Notes: generated by a model from the sequence alone, not told the origin. Shown: positions 47,767 to 57,271, counted from the stretch's first letter. The stretch is 64,000 nucleotides of DNA from Microbacterium sp. LWH13-1.2 (GCF_038397735.1 NZ_CP151635.1:2418001-2482000); one strand, 5' to 3'. Made by a program: numbers and translations.

Positions 47767-48039
47767 ATGAGCGAGTGGTTCGGGCAGATGCTCGCCTTCG
47801 TCGCGTCCGCTCTCGGGATCGTCACGGTGCCGGATGCCGCCACCCTCGGTCTCGCGATCGCGTTGATCGCCCTGACGACGCTCACCATCGTCGTCGCGCT
47901 CAGTGTCTCACCGCCCTCGCCGAGCACCGCTCCGCATCCGCTGCGGGCGATCGACGTCTCGACGCTGCTGGCCCAGAGCGATCCTGACGCCGCCGGTCAC
48001 CCGCGCCCTCGTGCGCCGGGAGTCGCCGTTCCCGCGTAG
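47767..48039 (+). CDS. DUF6412-like small membrane protein
   Basis: A 90-residue protein with one or two hydrophobic helices (FVASALGIVTVPDAATLGLAIALIALTTLTIVVAL) and a Pro-rich tail. I believe it is DUF6412, typically beside a YidC-like gene, as here. GGAGG lies four bases before the ATG. Function unknown. Confidence 0.7.
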   Translation: MSEWFGQMLAFVASALGIVTVPDAATLGLAIALIALTTLTIVVALSVSPPSPSTAPHPLRAIDVSTLLAQSDPDAAGHPRPRAPGVAVPA

Positions 48040-48101
48040 TCCGTCCTCGTACGGGACTGCGCGGCTTTCGCCGACCCTTCCCGACACACGAACGGACAAC
48101 C

Positions 48102-48863
48102 ATGGACATCTTCGCCTTCCCTCCCCTGACCGCCCTCCTCGACGCTGCCTACGGCGCGCTCGCAGGGCTCGCCTCCCTTCTCGACCCCCTCGCGGGGGCG
48201 TCCTCCGCCGCCCTCGCCGTGGTTCTCGTCACCCTCCTCGTGCGCGCCCTGCTGATCCCGGTGGGGTTCTCTCAGGCCAGAGCCGAGCAGACGAGAGCGC
48301 GTCTCGCACCTCGGCTGCGCGAGCTGCAGCGACGCCACAAGAAGAATCCCGAGCGACTGCAGAAGGAGATGCTCGAGCTCTACCGCTCCGAGAACACGTC
48401 TCCGTTCGCCGGCATGCTGCCGGTGCTCGCTCAGGCGCCGATCGTGGGCCTGCTGTACACGCTCTTCATCCGGCCCGAGATCGCCGGGCACCCCAACGAC
48501 CTCTTGACGCACGACCTCTTCGGCGCTCCGCTGGGCACCAGCCTCGTCTCCTCGGTGTTCGGCGGCACCGCATCGCCGTCGACGCTGCTGGTGTTCGGCG
48601 TGCTGATCGTCATCATGCTCGTCGTCGCCGACATCACGCGTCGCGTCTTCACGCCGGCCCCGGTCGAGGGCGACTCGCCTCTGAACTCACCGGCCATGCT
48701 GCGCGTCACGAGCGCGCTGCACTATCTGACGGCGGTCTTCGCGGTGTTCGTGCCGCTCGCCGCGGCGCTCTACCTCACGGTGACGGTCGTGTGGACCCTC
48801 GTGCAGCGCACCCTGCTTCGCCGCCGCTACCCTCTGCCCATCTCCGCGGCGGTCGCCGCCTGA
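48102..48863 (+). CDS. YidC/Oxa1-family membrane insertase-like protein
   Basis: A 253-residue protein with the YidC/Oxa1 core: SSAALAVVLVTLLVRALLIPVGF, the cytoplasmic hairpin EQTRARLAPRLRELQRRHKKNPERLQKEMLELYRSENTSPFAGMLPVLAQAPI, and following helices. It lacks the long periplasmic domain of Gram-negative YidC. It is not next to rpmH/rnpA here, so it is likely an accessory insertase paralog. Probably cotranscribed with the DUF6412 gene. Confidence 0.88.
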   Translation: MDIFAFPPLTALLDAAYGALAGLASLLDPLAGASSAALAVVLVTLLVRALLIPVGFSQARAEQTRARLAPRLRELQRRHKKNPERLQKEMLELYRSENTSPFAGMLPVLAQAPIVGLLYTLFIRPEIAGHPNDLLTHDLFGAPLGTSLVSSVFGGTASPSTLLVFGVLIVIMLVVADITRRVFTPAPVEGDSPLNSPAMLRVTSALHYLTAVFAVFVPLAAALYLTVTVVWTLVQRTLLRRRYPLPISAAVAA

Positions 48864-48876
48864 CACGCCACCGTCG

Positions 48877-49863
48877 TCACTCCGGCAGCGGGATCGGCGC
48901 GGTGAACGGCCCGGTCTCGTCGTCGGGATGCGGCTCGTCGCGATCCGCCCCGTCGTCGCGGTCCGTCCCGTCGCGGTCCGATTCGGCATCCGCCGGGCGT
49001 CGCTGCCGACGCACGCCGAGCGTGGTGCCGACGCTGGCCGCGACCACGAGGGCGATCGCGAGCATCCGCAGCGGGGTCGCGCTCTGTCCGAGGATCAGCC
49101 ACCCGGCCAGAGTCGCGAACGCGGGCTCGAGACTCAGCAGCACGCCGAACACGCGCTGCGGCAGACGGCGGAGTGCGGCGAGTTCGAAGCTGTACGGGAT
49201 GACGGAGGACAGCACGGCGGTGACCGCGGCGAGCAGCAGCAGCTGCATGTCGCCGGCGACCGTGACGGCCGCGGGAACGCCGACCGGGATCAGCAGCACG
49301 GCGGCCACGACGAGCCCCACCGCGAGGCCGCTGCTGCCGGGGATGATCGCGCCCACACGGGCGCTCATCCTGATGTACATGGCCCAGAAGCCGGCCGCGA
49401 TCAGGATGAACACGAGGCCGAGCGGATCCAGCGGCTCGGAGCCGATCAGCCCGTCGATCCCCAGCAGCACCATGCCGAGCAGAGCGACGCCGACCCAGGC
49501 GGCATCCGCGAGACGCCGGGTGAGGACCGCGGCGAGCACGAGCGGGCCGAGGAACTCGATCGCGACGGCGGGGCCGAGCGGGATGCGGTCGATCGCCGCG
49601 TAGAAGAACCCGTTCATGCCCGCGAGCGACAGCCCGAAGAACACGGCGGCGAGCCACTGCGACCGGCTCCAGCGGATGGGGCGCGGCCGCACGATGACGA
49701 TCAGAAGCAGAGCGGCGATCGCGACGCGCAGCGACGTCACTCCCCACGGGCCGAGCACGGGGAAGAGCTGAGCGGCGACGGCGGCACCGAACGGCAGCGA
49801 GAGGCAGGAGCAGACGACGAGAGCGACGCCCACGAGAGGGCGGGACGACGCGGACTGCTTCAC
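48877..49863 (-). CDS. EamA-family (DMT) exporter
   Basis: A 328-residue drug/metabolite transporter with two EamA repeats of five helices each, resembling RhtA-type threonine/homoserine exporters (GVTSLRVAIAALLLIVIVRP, ALVLFLGPLVLA-type helices). The final 50 residues are a very acidic, Arg/Asp-rich cytoplasmic tail (AESDRDGTDRDDGADRDEP). Confidence 0.85.
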   Translation of the reverse strand: MKQSASSRPLVGVALVVCSCLSLPFGAAVAAQLFPVLGPWGVTSLRVAIAALLLIVIVRPRPIRWSRSQWLAAVFFGLSLAGMNGFFYAAIDRIPLGPAVAIEFLGPLVLAAVLTRRLADAAWVGVALLGMVLLGIDGLIGSEPLDPLGLVFILIAAGFWAMYIRMSARVGAIIPGSSGLAVGLVVAAVLLIPVGVPAAVTVAGDMQLLLLAAVTAVLSSVIPYSFELAALRRLPQRVFGVLLSLEPAFATLAGWLILGQSATPLRMLAIALVVAASVGTTLGVRRQRRPADAESDRDGTDRDDGADRDEPHPDDETGPFTAPIPLPE

Positions 49864-49928
49864 CCACCCAGCCTACGGGCCTGTCAGGTCGCCACGATGT
49901 CGCGAGGGGCGGCTCAGACGGGGGCGGC

Positions 49929-50279
49929 TCAGGCGGGCGGCGCGGAAGGAACCTCATCGGCGGCCTGCGCGGAACCGGGCGCCTCCTGCGGCTCGGGAAC
50001 GAGGTACAGGCCGCTGGGCGCGTTGGCGGTGAACGCCAAGGCCTCGATCCACGCCCTGTTGACCGACGGCTGCCGGCTGCCGAAGTATTTGAAGACGAGT
50101 GAGCTGCCCGGCTGCACCCACACCGTGGTGCGGCCACCGCCGACGCTGGAGTCCTCACGCCAGCTGAAGGGGAAGGGCTCAGCCCTGCGCAGCTTCGCCG
50201 TGATGACCAGCTGCAGGTGAGTGAGCGCGCGATCCTCGATCTCGGTCTTCACGCTGCCCTCGTAGATGAACTTGCCCAT
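49929..50279 (-). CDS. DUF7882-like small protein
   Basis: A 116-residue protein: MGKFIYEGSVKTEIEDRALTHLQLVITAKLRR, then SFSWREDS-type strands with GGGRTTVWVQPGSSLVFKY. Close relatives are often mislabelled ATP-dependent DNA ligase; no ligase motif is present. GGAGGAGAGG lies before ATG 50279, which settles the start. Confidence 0.75.
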   Translation of the reverse strand: MGKFIYEGSVKTEIEDRALTHLQLVITAKLRRAEPFPFSWREDSSVGGGRTTVWVQPGSSLVFKYFGSRQPSVNRAWIEALAFTANAPSGLYLVPEPQEAPGSAQAADEVPSAPPA

Positions 50280-50476
50280 GCAGCCCTCTCCTCCCATGTT
50301 CCAGGTGCATCGCATCGATCATAGGGGGAAGAAATGACATCATCCCCACTGGATGACCGGACCCCGATCGCGGCCTGTACGTGGGCGAGCTTGCGGGCCC
50401 CGGGCCACGAAGTCAACCCCCTCCGCACCCTTTTTCGTCCCGTCTATCCTGTCTCTGACTGCGAGGAGACGGCACC

Positions 50477-50998
50477 ATGAATGCACGCCACATCGACGAC
50501 CGCCCCGACGAGGGATACAGCCCCACCACGACCCATGCGGAGTTCGGTGCGGGCAACCCCCGGTTGCGCGTCTCGCGCGACGACCTGCGCTCCGAGTTCC
50601 TGCTCGAGGTCGATGTGGTGCGCATCGGCTCCGCTGCCGACAGCGAGCTGCGCCTCGATGAGGCCGACCCCGTGCACGCCACGATCACGCACGACGACCG
50701 CGACGAGTACGTCGTGGAGCTGCACGGCGAGGGCGAGATGAACACCAACCCCGACGCGGATGCCACGCACCCCGGCGAGCGCAAGCAGACCCTTCGCACC
50801 GGAGCTCGATTCACGGTCGGACCGTGGGAGCTCGTGTTCGCGCGCGACGAGTTCGCCGACCACGGCCGCCCGTACGGCGGCCGCAAGGGCGGCGAGTACT
50901 CCGATCAGCCGCTGCAGCCTCCCCGCCCCGACTACGAGGACGCGGCGAGCGTCGAGACGGATGCGCCGACGCACGACGACTCCACCGAAGAGAAGTGA
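50477..50998 (+). CDS. FHA-domain-like protein
   Basis: A 173-residue protein with an FHA-like beta-sandwich around residues 35-125: SEFLLEVDVVRIGSAADSELRLDEADPVHATITHDD, then TLRTGARFTVGPWELVFARDE. FHA domains bind phosphothreonine peptides, but the core Ser/Arg pair here is only partly matched. The last 45 residues are acidic and hydrophilic. It overlaps the CinA gene by four bases. Confidence 0.75.
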   Translation: MNARHIDDRPDEGYSPTTTHAEFGAGNPRLRVSRDDLRSEFLLEVDVVRIGSAADSELRLDEADPVHATITHDDRDEYVVELHGEGEMNTNPDADATHPGERKQTLRTGARFTVGPWELVFARDEFADHGRPYGGRKGGEYSDQPLQPPRPDYEDAASVETDAPTHDDSTEEK

Positions 50999-51510
50999 CG
51001 CAGGAGCAGTCGGCGCTGGATCGTCTGAGCGAGGTCGCCGCAGAGCGCGGACTGCGCGTCTGCGTGGTCGAGTCGCTCACATCCGGACGCCTGTCGAGCA
51101 TGATCGGCGCAGGTGGGGATGCCGGCGAGTGGTTCGCCGGCGGGATCGTCGCCTACCTCACCGACGTCAAGGAGAACCTGCTCGGTCTGACCCCCGGGAC
51201 GGACCCGTGCTCGGCCGAGTGCGCAGAGCATCTCGCCGAGAGCGCGCGACGCCTGTTCGACGCCGACCTCTGCGTCTCGACCACCGGTGTCGGCGGTCCC
51301 GATGCCGAGGGCGGGCATGAGCCCGGAACCGTGTTCATCGGATGGGCGACGGGCGACGGCGTCGGCCACCGGATGCTGGCGCTGACCGGCGGCCCTCAGG
51401 AGATCCTCGATGAGACCGTCGACACCGCGACGCGGCTGCTCGCGTTCCACGCCGAGGGGATCCGGCCCGCGGGGCCCCGGCGTACAGGCTCGCCTGCGGC
51501 ATCCGTCTGA
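50995..51510 (+). CDS. CinA C-terminal domain protein (nicotinamide-nucleotide amidase)
   Basis: A 171-residue stand-alone CinA C-terminal domain (PncC-type), with RVCVVESLTSGRLSSMI, GGIVAYLTDVKENLLG and TTGVGGPD. The family deamidates NMN to NaMN in NAD salvage. GTGA overlap with the FHA gene indicates coupling. Confidence 0.9.
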   Translation: MTQEQSALDRLSEVAAERGLRVCVVESLTSGRLSSMIGAGGDAGEWFAGGIVAYLTDVKENLLGLTPGTDPCSAECAEHLAESARRLFDADLCVSTTGVGGPDAEGGHEPGTVFIGWATGDGVGHRMLALTGGPQEILDETVDTATRLLAFHAEGIRPAGPRRTGSPAASV

Positions 51511-51520
51511 GCGCACGCGC

Positions 51521-51612
51521 TCTCTGAGCGCAGCCGCACGCGGTCGCTGAGAGCAGCCGCACGCGAACGGTGAACTCAGCTGTACCCGGTCTCTGAGCTC
51601 GGCTGAGCTCAG
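51521..51612. repeat. Degenerate 23-bp tandem repeat
   Basis: TCTCTGAGCGCAGCCGCACG... (51521-51543) is followed by a near-identical 23-base copy (51544-51566; 4 changes) and two further degenerate units ending at the convergent dehydrogenase gene. It fills the convergent gap between the cinA-like and dehydrogenase genes. Confidence 0.7.
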
Positions 51613-52697
51613 CGCCCCGGCACGAGCGCTATCCGAAGCGGAGCCCCCGGCGCGGAAGCGGCGGTGATCGCCTCGTCGATCGCCGCCAGTTGACGCACCT
51701 CGCCGACGGCCTCTGCGAACGGATACGCACGCCCTCGACCGGCGAGGAAGGCGACCGCCTCAGCGAGTTCCGCGGCGGTGTAGTTGTGCACTCCGGCGAC
51801 CGTGACCAGACGCCGCACGGTGCTCTCGGCGTCGAAGGGCACGGGGTCTGCGGGGAACACGCTGCCGACGAGCACGACAGTGCCACCGATGCCCACACCG
51901 GCGATCGCCTCGGACACGGCATGCCCCGATGCCTCGATCACGACGTCGGGATCGCAGTCGAGCTGACCCGCTCCGAACCGTGCGGCGAGGGCGAGACGGT
52001 CGGGCGCAGGGTCGAGCATCTCGACGGTCGCCCCGTGCTCCACCGCGATCGCCGCGGCAGAGAGCCCGACGAGACCCGCGCCGTGGATGCGCACTGCGGC
52101 CCCGTCGAGGTCATGATCACGCGCCGCTCTGGCCACGGCGGCCCAGGCGGTGGCGGTCGCGCAGGATGCGGGTGCGAGCACGGATGCCGGCAGCGACTCG
52201 GGCACCCGCACGATCGCCGTGCCTGCTCGCACCTGCACGTGGGTGCCGAAGGCGCCGGTGAGGTCGCCGTGCACTCCGACCCTGTCGTGGCCGTACTTGC
52301 CGAGGTCGCGGCATTTCTGCGTGAGGCCGCGTGAGCAGCGATCGCATGTGCCGCACGAGATCGTCACCGACCATACGACGCGGTCGCCGATGCGCAGAGC
52401 GGTGCCGTCGACCGCGGTCGCTCCCGCGTCGCCCGTAGCGATCACCCGCCCGACGCTCTCGTGCCCGAGCACCAGCGGCACGGGAGCCGACCGGCGCCCC
52501 TGCACGGTGTGCACGTCCGACCCGCAGATAGTCGACATCTCCACCGCGACGAGCACGTCGTGCTCGGCCAGCGCGACGCCGGGAACCGCGATCGTCTCGT
52601 GAGCGTGCCCCTGGCCGATCCACACCATGGCGGTCGCGGCCGGACGCAGCGCGACATCCCGGCGCTGTCCGGGAGGACGGATCAGCAGCGTTCCCAT
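51609..52697 (-). CDS. Zinc-dependent alcohol dehydrogenase, phosphonate-linked
   Basis: A 362-residue zinc MDR dehydrogenase. Catalytic-zinc residues lie in STICGSDVHTVQG and LGHESVGRV; the structural zinc set is CGTCDRCSRGLTQKC. The Rossmann region carries IHGAGLVGLSAAAIAVEHGA. This matches the putative phosphonate-catabolism dehydrogenases that co-occur with PhnCDE. It is the last gene of the operon, 14 bases after the phosphonatase-like gene; its substrate (an aldehyde or alcohol intermediate) is inferred. Confidence 0.85.
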   Translation of the reverse strand: MGTLLIRPPGQRRDVALRPAATAMVWIGQGHAHETIAVPGVALAEHDVLVAVEMSTICGSDVHTVQGRRSAPVPLVLGHESVGRVIATGDAGATAVDGTALRIGDRVVWSVTISCGTCDRCSRGLTQKCRDLGKYGHDRVGVHGDLTGAFGTHVQVRAGTAIVRVPESLPASVLAPASCATATAWAAVARAARDHDLDGAAVRIHGAGLVGLSAAAIAVEHGATVEMLDPAPDRLALAARFGAGQLDCDPDVVIEASGHAVSEAIAGVGIGGTVVLVGSVFPADPVPFDAESTVRRLVTVAGVHNYTAAELAEAVAFLAGRGRAYPFAEAVGEVRQLAAIDEAITAASAPGAPLRIALVPGR

Positions 52698-52711
52698 GTC
52701 GTCCGCCCGTC

Positions 52712-53473
52712 TCAGACGGTGGCGACGAGAGGCAGCAGGCCTCGCTCGGCGAGTGCGCCCTGAAGCTCCGTCACGTCGGCGAGCACCGCGTCGGCGCCGG
52801 CCTCGGTGAGCGCCCGGACGCGGTGGGCCCCGGTGAGCACACCGGCGACGAATCCCGCCCCGGCGCGGCGCCCCGACTCGACATCGCTGACGGTATCGCC
52901 CGCCACCGCGACAGCTCCGACCGACGAGGTCCGCGTGCGGATCAGCGCCATGAGAACGAGGTCGGGCGCAGGGCGCCCTCGACCGGCATCCACCGGCGAC
53001 ATCGCGAGGTCGACGAGACCGTTCCAGCCGAGACCGTCGATCAGCGCATCCCGCGTCACCGGCGCGAATCCCGTCGTGAGCACGACGGTGAGGCCCGCAT
53101 CCTTGAGGCCCTGGATCGCATCGGCCGCCCCGGGGATCTCGGTGACTCCCTGCTCGGCGACGATCTCGGCGTATGCTCCTTCGAATGCCGCAGTGGCGCG
53201 CTCCGCAGCGGCGCGATCGCCCCCGGCGAGATGCGTGAACACGTCGATCTTCGACTGGCCCATCGTCGCGCGCACATGGGCGAGGGCGTCGTCCCACGGC
53301 ATCCGATCCGCGACCCCGGTGCGCTCGGCGGCGCGCCGGAAGGCGGTCTCGACCACCCCGTCGTCGAGCACGGTCGTGCCGGCCATGTCGAGGACGACGA
53401 GCTCGAGAGCGCGGCCTTCTTCGATCGCGCGGCCCTCTTCGAGCGGACGGCCTTCTTCGATCGGAGTGGTCAT
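52712..53473 (-). CDS. Phosphonatase-like HAD hydrolase
   Basis: A 253-residue HAD enzyme related to phosphonoacetaldehyde hydrolase: LVVLDMAGTTVLDDG (DxAGT motif I, as in phosphonatase), a TTGF motif II, and GDTVSDVESGRRAGAG (motif IV). The HAD core is preceded by three near-repeats of the form LEEGRA (residues 5-23). Its ATG overlaps the upstream oxidoreductase stop as ATGA. It probably cleaves a C-P bond or a phosphate ester derived from the imported phosphonate. Confidence 0.87.
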   Translation of the reverse strand: MTTPIEEGRPLEEGRAIEEGRALELVVLDMAGTTVLDDGVVETAFRRAAERTGVADRMPWDDALAHVRATMGQSKIDVFTHLAGGDRAAAERATAAFEGAYAEIVAEQGVTEIPGAADAIQGLKDAGLTVVLTTGFAPVTRDALIDGLGWNGLVDLAMSPVDAGRGRPAPDLVLMALIRTRTSSVGAVAVAGDTVSDVESGRRAGAGFVAGVLTGAHRVRALTEAGADAVLADVTELQGALAERGLLPLVATV

Positions 53474-54633
53474 GGTGTTCCTTCCATTGCGGGTGTCCAC
53501 CCGAAGGCGGCGGTGAGATTCTCTTCGGCGAGCCCCAGACCCGTGGTCATTCCGATGCCGGTGGTCGCGGCGAGCACCAGCACCCCCTCGTCGCCCCTGT
53601 CGATGAGGAAGTCCTGCGACGCCTTGGCGTAGACGCCCTGCCAGCGCTCCAGCACACGCGGTGCCGGCATGTCGAAGAGCGCCTCCGCCTCGGCGAGGAA
53701 GGCGGCGAACGCGGCTTCGGGCTGGAAGGGCACAGGCGCTGTGGACGTGGCGTGCGAGTCGCCGATGATGAGCGTGCCGTCGGGCAGCTGCGTGTACATC
53801 TGGTTGAGGTCGAGGGCTGCGAGATCGGGGCGCTCTGCATGCAGGCGCTCCCGCAGTGCGACCGTCGCCTCGCCGTCGGCGAAGCGCCCGTACCGCACGA
53901 GCGACCAGCCCGTCAGCAGCGGGGCCGAGAGCGGATGCCGGAACGTCACCGCCGCGCGCATCATGTCGAGCGCGCAGCGAACCACCCCGATGCGCTCGGC
54001 GACCTCGGGCAGCAGCTGGTCGATGTCGTGGTTGACCGCGACGACGACGACACCTGCTGTGATCGCGCCGCGGGTCGTGTCGACGCGCCCGCCCGACACC
54101 GCTGTCACGGCGGTGCGGAAGCGGAATTCGACGCCCAGGCTCACGAGGTGCCGGACGATGGCTGCGGCCGCACTGCGGGGGTCGGTCTGCAGGTCGGTCT
54201 CGATATGGGCTCCACCGACGAGGCCGTCCGCGCGCAGCGGCGCCCGTCGCAGGAGTTCGTCGGTCTCCAGCATCCGGATGCCACCATCGGTCGCCGCCTG
54301 TTCGAGCACCGCGATCTCGTCGGCATGACGGGCCGCGACCAGGGTGCCGGATTCGCGCAGCCAGAAGCCGGCGTCGCGCGACAGGCGAAGCCACAGGTCA
54401 CGGGAGGCGTCCGCGTAGCGCCGCGCCTCCCCCGCCTGCGCACCGATGCAGAGGTGGCCGAAGTTACGGATCGTGGCGCCGACCGGAGCATCCGCCCTGT
54501 CCACGACGATGACGCGCAGGCCTCGTCGCACGGCAGCGTAGGCGGCGCCGAGACCGACGATGCCGGAGCCGACGACGACGACATCCGCCGTGTTCGCCGC
54601 CTTCCCCGCAGTGGTGAGCGCGGCGCGGGTCAT
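53470..54633 (-). CDS. FAD-dependent oxidoreductase, phosphonate-linked
   Basis: A 387-residue DAO-type flavoenzyme with the dinucleotide motif VVVVGSGIVGLGAAYAAVRRG near residue 18 and TTGIGMTTGLGLAEENL near the end. It resembles the TIGR03364 group that co-occurs with phosphonate transport. Such enzymes oxidise amines; an aminophosphonate substrate giving an aldehyde is plausible and would feed the HAD enzyme encoded next. It overlaps the neighbouring genes on both sides by four bases. Confidence 0.85.
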   Translation of the reverse strand: MTRAALTTAGKAANTADVVVVGSGIVGLGAAYAAVRRGLRVIVVDRADAPVGATIRNFGHLCIGAQAGEARRYADASRDLWLRLSRDAGFWLRESGTLVAARHADEIAVLEQAATDGGIRMLETDELLRRAPLRADGLVGGAHIETDLQTDPRSAAAAIVRHLVSLGVEFRFRTAVTAVSGGRVDTTRGAITAGVVVVAVNHDIDQLLPEVAERIGVVRCALDMMRAAVTFRHPLSAPLLTGWSLVRYGRFADGEATVALRERLHAERPDLAALDLNQMYTQLPDGTLIIGDSHATSTAPVPFQPEAAFAAFLAEAEALFDMPAPRVLERWQGVYAKASQDFLIDRGDEGVLVLAATTGIGMTTGLGLAEENLTAAFGWTPAMEGTP

Positions 54634-56366
54634 CGGAACACCTTGCGCATCCACATCGCGAGCCCTTCGACGATCAGCACCGTCGCGAGGATCATCAGCA
54701 CGATCGCGGTGACCGTCTCGTAGCGCGAGCCCTGGCTGGCGTTGAGCAGGTAGTAGCCGACCCCGCCGCCGCCGACGATGCCGAGGATCGTCGCCGCGCG
54801 GATGTTCGTGTCGAGCATGTAGAAGCTGTGCCCGATGAGCGCCTGCATGCCCTGCGGCACGGTGGCCGAGGTGTAGGTCTGCAGCCGCGTGGCGCCGACG
54901 GCTCGCAGCGCGCGCTCGGGGCCGCGGTCGACCTCTTCGAACGAGTCGGCGATCAGCTTGCCGAGCAGACCGATGCCGCCGATGGCGAGCGCGATGACTC
55001 CCGCCTGCGCCCCGAGGCCGGTGATCACCACGAGCACGATCGCGAGGATGAGCTCGGGGATGCCGCGGATGCCGACGAGCAGGAATCGTGCCACGCCTCG
55101 CGCACCGGCGCTCGGTGCGACGTTGCTCGCAGCCAGCGACCCGAGGATCAGCGAGGGCAGCAGGGTGAGCACGGTGGCGGCGAGTGCGATCGCGACGGTG
55201 TCGCGCATCGCGCTGAGCATGACGGAGGCGTCGTAGCTGCCGAACGACGGCGGCCAGAACTTGGCGGCGACCTCGGGGAGCTTCGCCCAGAAGGTGAAGA
55301 AGTCCATCCAGTTGATCTGGCTGACGACCACACTGCCGATCACGACGAGCACGGAGATCACGACGCCGGTGGTGTTGCGCACACGTTCGGCCGTCCACGG
55401 CCGACGTACGGCGCTCTGCGGAGAGGCCGCCCACGCAGGGCTCATGCTCGCGGCCTCGCCTACCCGGTCGCCGAGGCGGGGGTGGATGAGCCGGTCGATC
55501 CATGAGCGGGTGTGCTTCTGGTTGCCGAGCATCGCACCTCGCACCATGCTCGAGACGATCTCCATCACCACGCACAGGATGAAGATGACCAGGGCGATGC
55601 CGAGGCCCTTGCCGTAGTTGAGCGCCTTGAACGCGTACGACATCTCGAGTCCGAGACCTGCGACGCCGACGTAGCCGAGCACGACGCTGCCGCGCAGGTT
55701 GATGTCGTTGCGGTGCAGCACGGTCGCGACCCAGCTCGGCAGCACCTGCGGCAGGATGCCGGAGACGAACTCCTGCATCTTCGAACCGCCCGCGGCGCGG
55801 ATCGCGAGCCGGGGTCCCTCGTCGATCTGCTCGATCGCGTCGGCGAACATCTTCGAGATCATGCCGATCGAGTGGATGCCGATCGCGAGGATGCCGGGCA
55901 GGGTGCCGAGCGAGAACATGAGCACGAACGCCATGGCGAGCACGACGTCGGGAAGCGCACGGGTGAGCACGCCGACGAAACGCGCTGCGGCGCGCCATCC
56001 GTTGCCCGGGGTCGTGTTGGAGGCGGCGAGGTATGCGATCGGCACCGAGAGCACCGCAGCGAGCAGCGTGCCGACCAGCACGAGCCCGACCGTGAGGGCG
56101 ATCAGCCAGGCGAGGTCGGCAGGTTCCGGAAAGGAGAGTCCGCCGACGCGCGCCATGAAGTTCTCGGCGTTGCCCCAGCTCTGCACCATCGCCGGGATCG
56201 AGATGCCGACCTCGTTCACCGCGAGGATGCCGAGGCCGACGAGAGCAAGAAGGGTCAGCCCTGCGGCGATGCGTTCAGCCGAGATCGGACGCCGCGGGGC
56301 ACGATCGGCGACGGTCGCGGACGCGGGCACCTCGTGGGCGCGCGGTGCGTCGGAGAGGAGGCTCAT
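54630..56366 (-). CDS. phnE: Phosphonate ABC transporter permease, fused double PhnE
   Basis: A 578-residue permease made of two tandem BPD permease domains, about residues 80-280 and 375-575. Each has the EAA-type loop (DEGPRLAIRAAGGSKMQEFVSGILPQ and DRGPERALRAVGATRLQTYTSATVPQ). Most bacteria encode one domain per chain, so this single polypeptide supplies the whole channel. It overlaps phnC by four bases. Confidence 0.92.
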   Translation of the reverse strand: MSLLSDAPRAHEVPASATVADRAPRRPISAERIAAGLTLLALVGLGILAVNEVGISIPAMVQSWGNAENFMARVGGLSFPEPADLAWLIALTVGLVLVGTLLAAVLSVPIAYLAASNTTPGNGWRAAARFVGVLTRALPDVVLAMAFVLMFSLGTLPGILAIGIHSIGMISKMFADAIEQIDEGPRLAIRAAGGSKMQEFVSGILPQVLPSWVATVLHRNDINLRGSVVLGYVGVAGLGLEMSYAFKALNYGKGLGIALVIFILCVVMEIVSSMVRGAMLGNQKHTRSWIDRLIHPRLGDRVGEAASMSPAWAASPQSAVRRPWTAERVRNTTGVVISVLVVIGSVVVSQINWMDFFTFWAKLPEVAAKFWPPSFGSYDASVMLSAMRDTVAIALAATVLTLLPSLILGSLAASNVAPSAGARGVARFLLVGIRGIPELILAIVLVVITGLGAQAGVIALAIGGIGLLGKLIADSFEEVDRGPERALRAVGATRLQTYTSATVPQGMQALIGHSFYMLDTNIRAATILGIVGGGGVGYYLLNASQGSRYETVTAIVLMILATVLIVEGLAMWMRKVFR

Positions 56367-57271
56367 GAGACTCGCGCCCTGTGGAGCTGTGCGGCTTCGG
56401 TGACGCCCTCGCCGTCGGTGTTGCCCGCGGTGGTATCGCCGGCCGTCTCGAGGGCGACGTCCGCCGCGATCTCGATGAGTTCGGCCTGCACGGCCGTGAT
56501 CTCAGCGGTCGTCGTCGCGACGCGTCCGTAGATCTCCATGACCTCCGCCTTGGTGAGGTCGGTGGTCGGGGTGTCGAGCACGATCTCGCCGTGTCGCAGA
56601 CCGATGATGCGGTCGGCCCACGAGATCGCGAGGTCGACCTGGTGCAGGCTGCAGACGACGGTGAGGCCCTCGGCTGCGGCGATCTCGCGGATCAGCGCCA
56701 TGACCTGGTCGCTCGATTCGGGGTCGAGAGAGGCGACGGGCTCGTCGGCGAGCAGGACGTCGGGCTTCTGCATGAGGGCTCGTGCGATCGCGACGCGCTG
56801 CTGCTGTCCGCCAGACAGGGTGTCGCTGCGCTGGTAGGCACGGTCGAGCAGGCCGACGCGATCGAGGTGCCCGAGCGCGCGGAGCTTCGCCGCCTTCGAG
56901 TAGCCCCAGAGACCGAATCGGGGTCCGCGGACCTCGGACAGCGATCCGGTCAGCACATTCTCGAGAACAGTGAGCGAGGGCACGAGTTCGAACTGCTGGA
57001 AGATGAAGCCCACCCGGCTGCGGAGCCGACGAAGAGCCTTGCCCCTGAGGGTGGGAACCTTCGCGCCGAGGACCTCGATGTCACCGGAGGTCGGAGTCTC
57101 GAGGCCGTCGAGGTGGCGCAGCAGCGTCGACTTGCCCGAGCCCGAGAGGCCGAGCAGCACGACGACCTCGCCGCGTGACACCTGCAGCGAGACGTCCTTG
57201 AGCGCCGTCGTCGAACCGAACTTCTTGGTCACGCCCGCCAGGCGGATCAGGGCGTCGGATGCCGCATTCAT
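56363..57271 (-). CDS. phnC: Phosphonate ABC transporter ATPase
   Basis: A 302-residue ATPase with Walker A GLSGSGKST, Q-loop FIFQQFELVP, signature LSGGQQQRVAIA, Walker B VLLADEPVASLD and the His in CSLHQVDLA. Past about residue 255 it has an extra 45-residue tail (ITAVQAELIEIAADVALETAG...) not typical of PhnC. GGAGAG lies six bases before the ATG. Confidence 0.93.
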   Translation of the reverse strand: MNAASDALIRLAGVTKKFGSTTALKDVSLQVSRGEVVVLLGLSGSGKSTLLRHLDGLETPTSGDIEVLGAKVPTLRGKALRRLRSRVGFIFQQFELVPSLTVLENVLTGSLSEVRGPRFGLWGYSKAAKLRALGHLDRVGLLDRAYQRSDTLSGGQQQRVAIARALMQKPDVLLADEPVASLDPESSDQVMALIREIAAAEGLTVVCSLHQVDLAISWADRIIGLRHGEIVLDTPTTDLTKAEVMEIYGRVATTTAEITAVQAELIEIAADVALETAGDTTAGNTDGEGVTEAAQLHRARVS

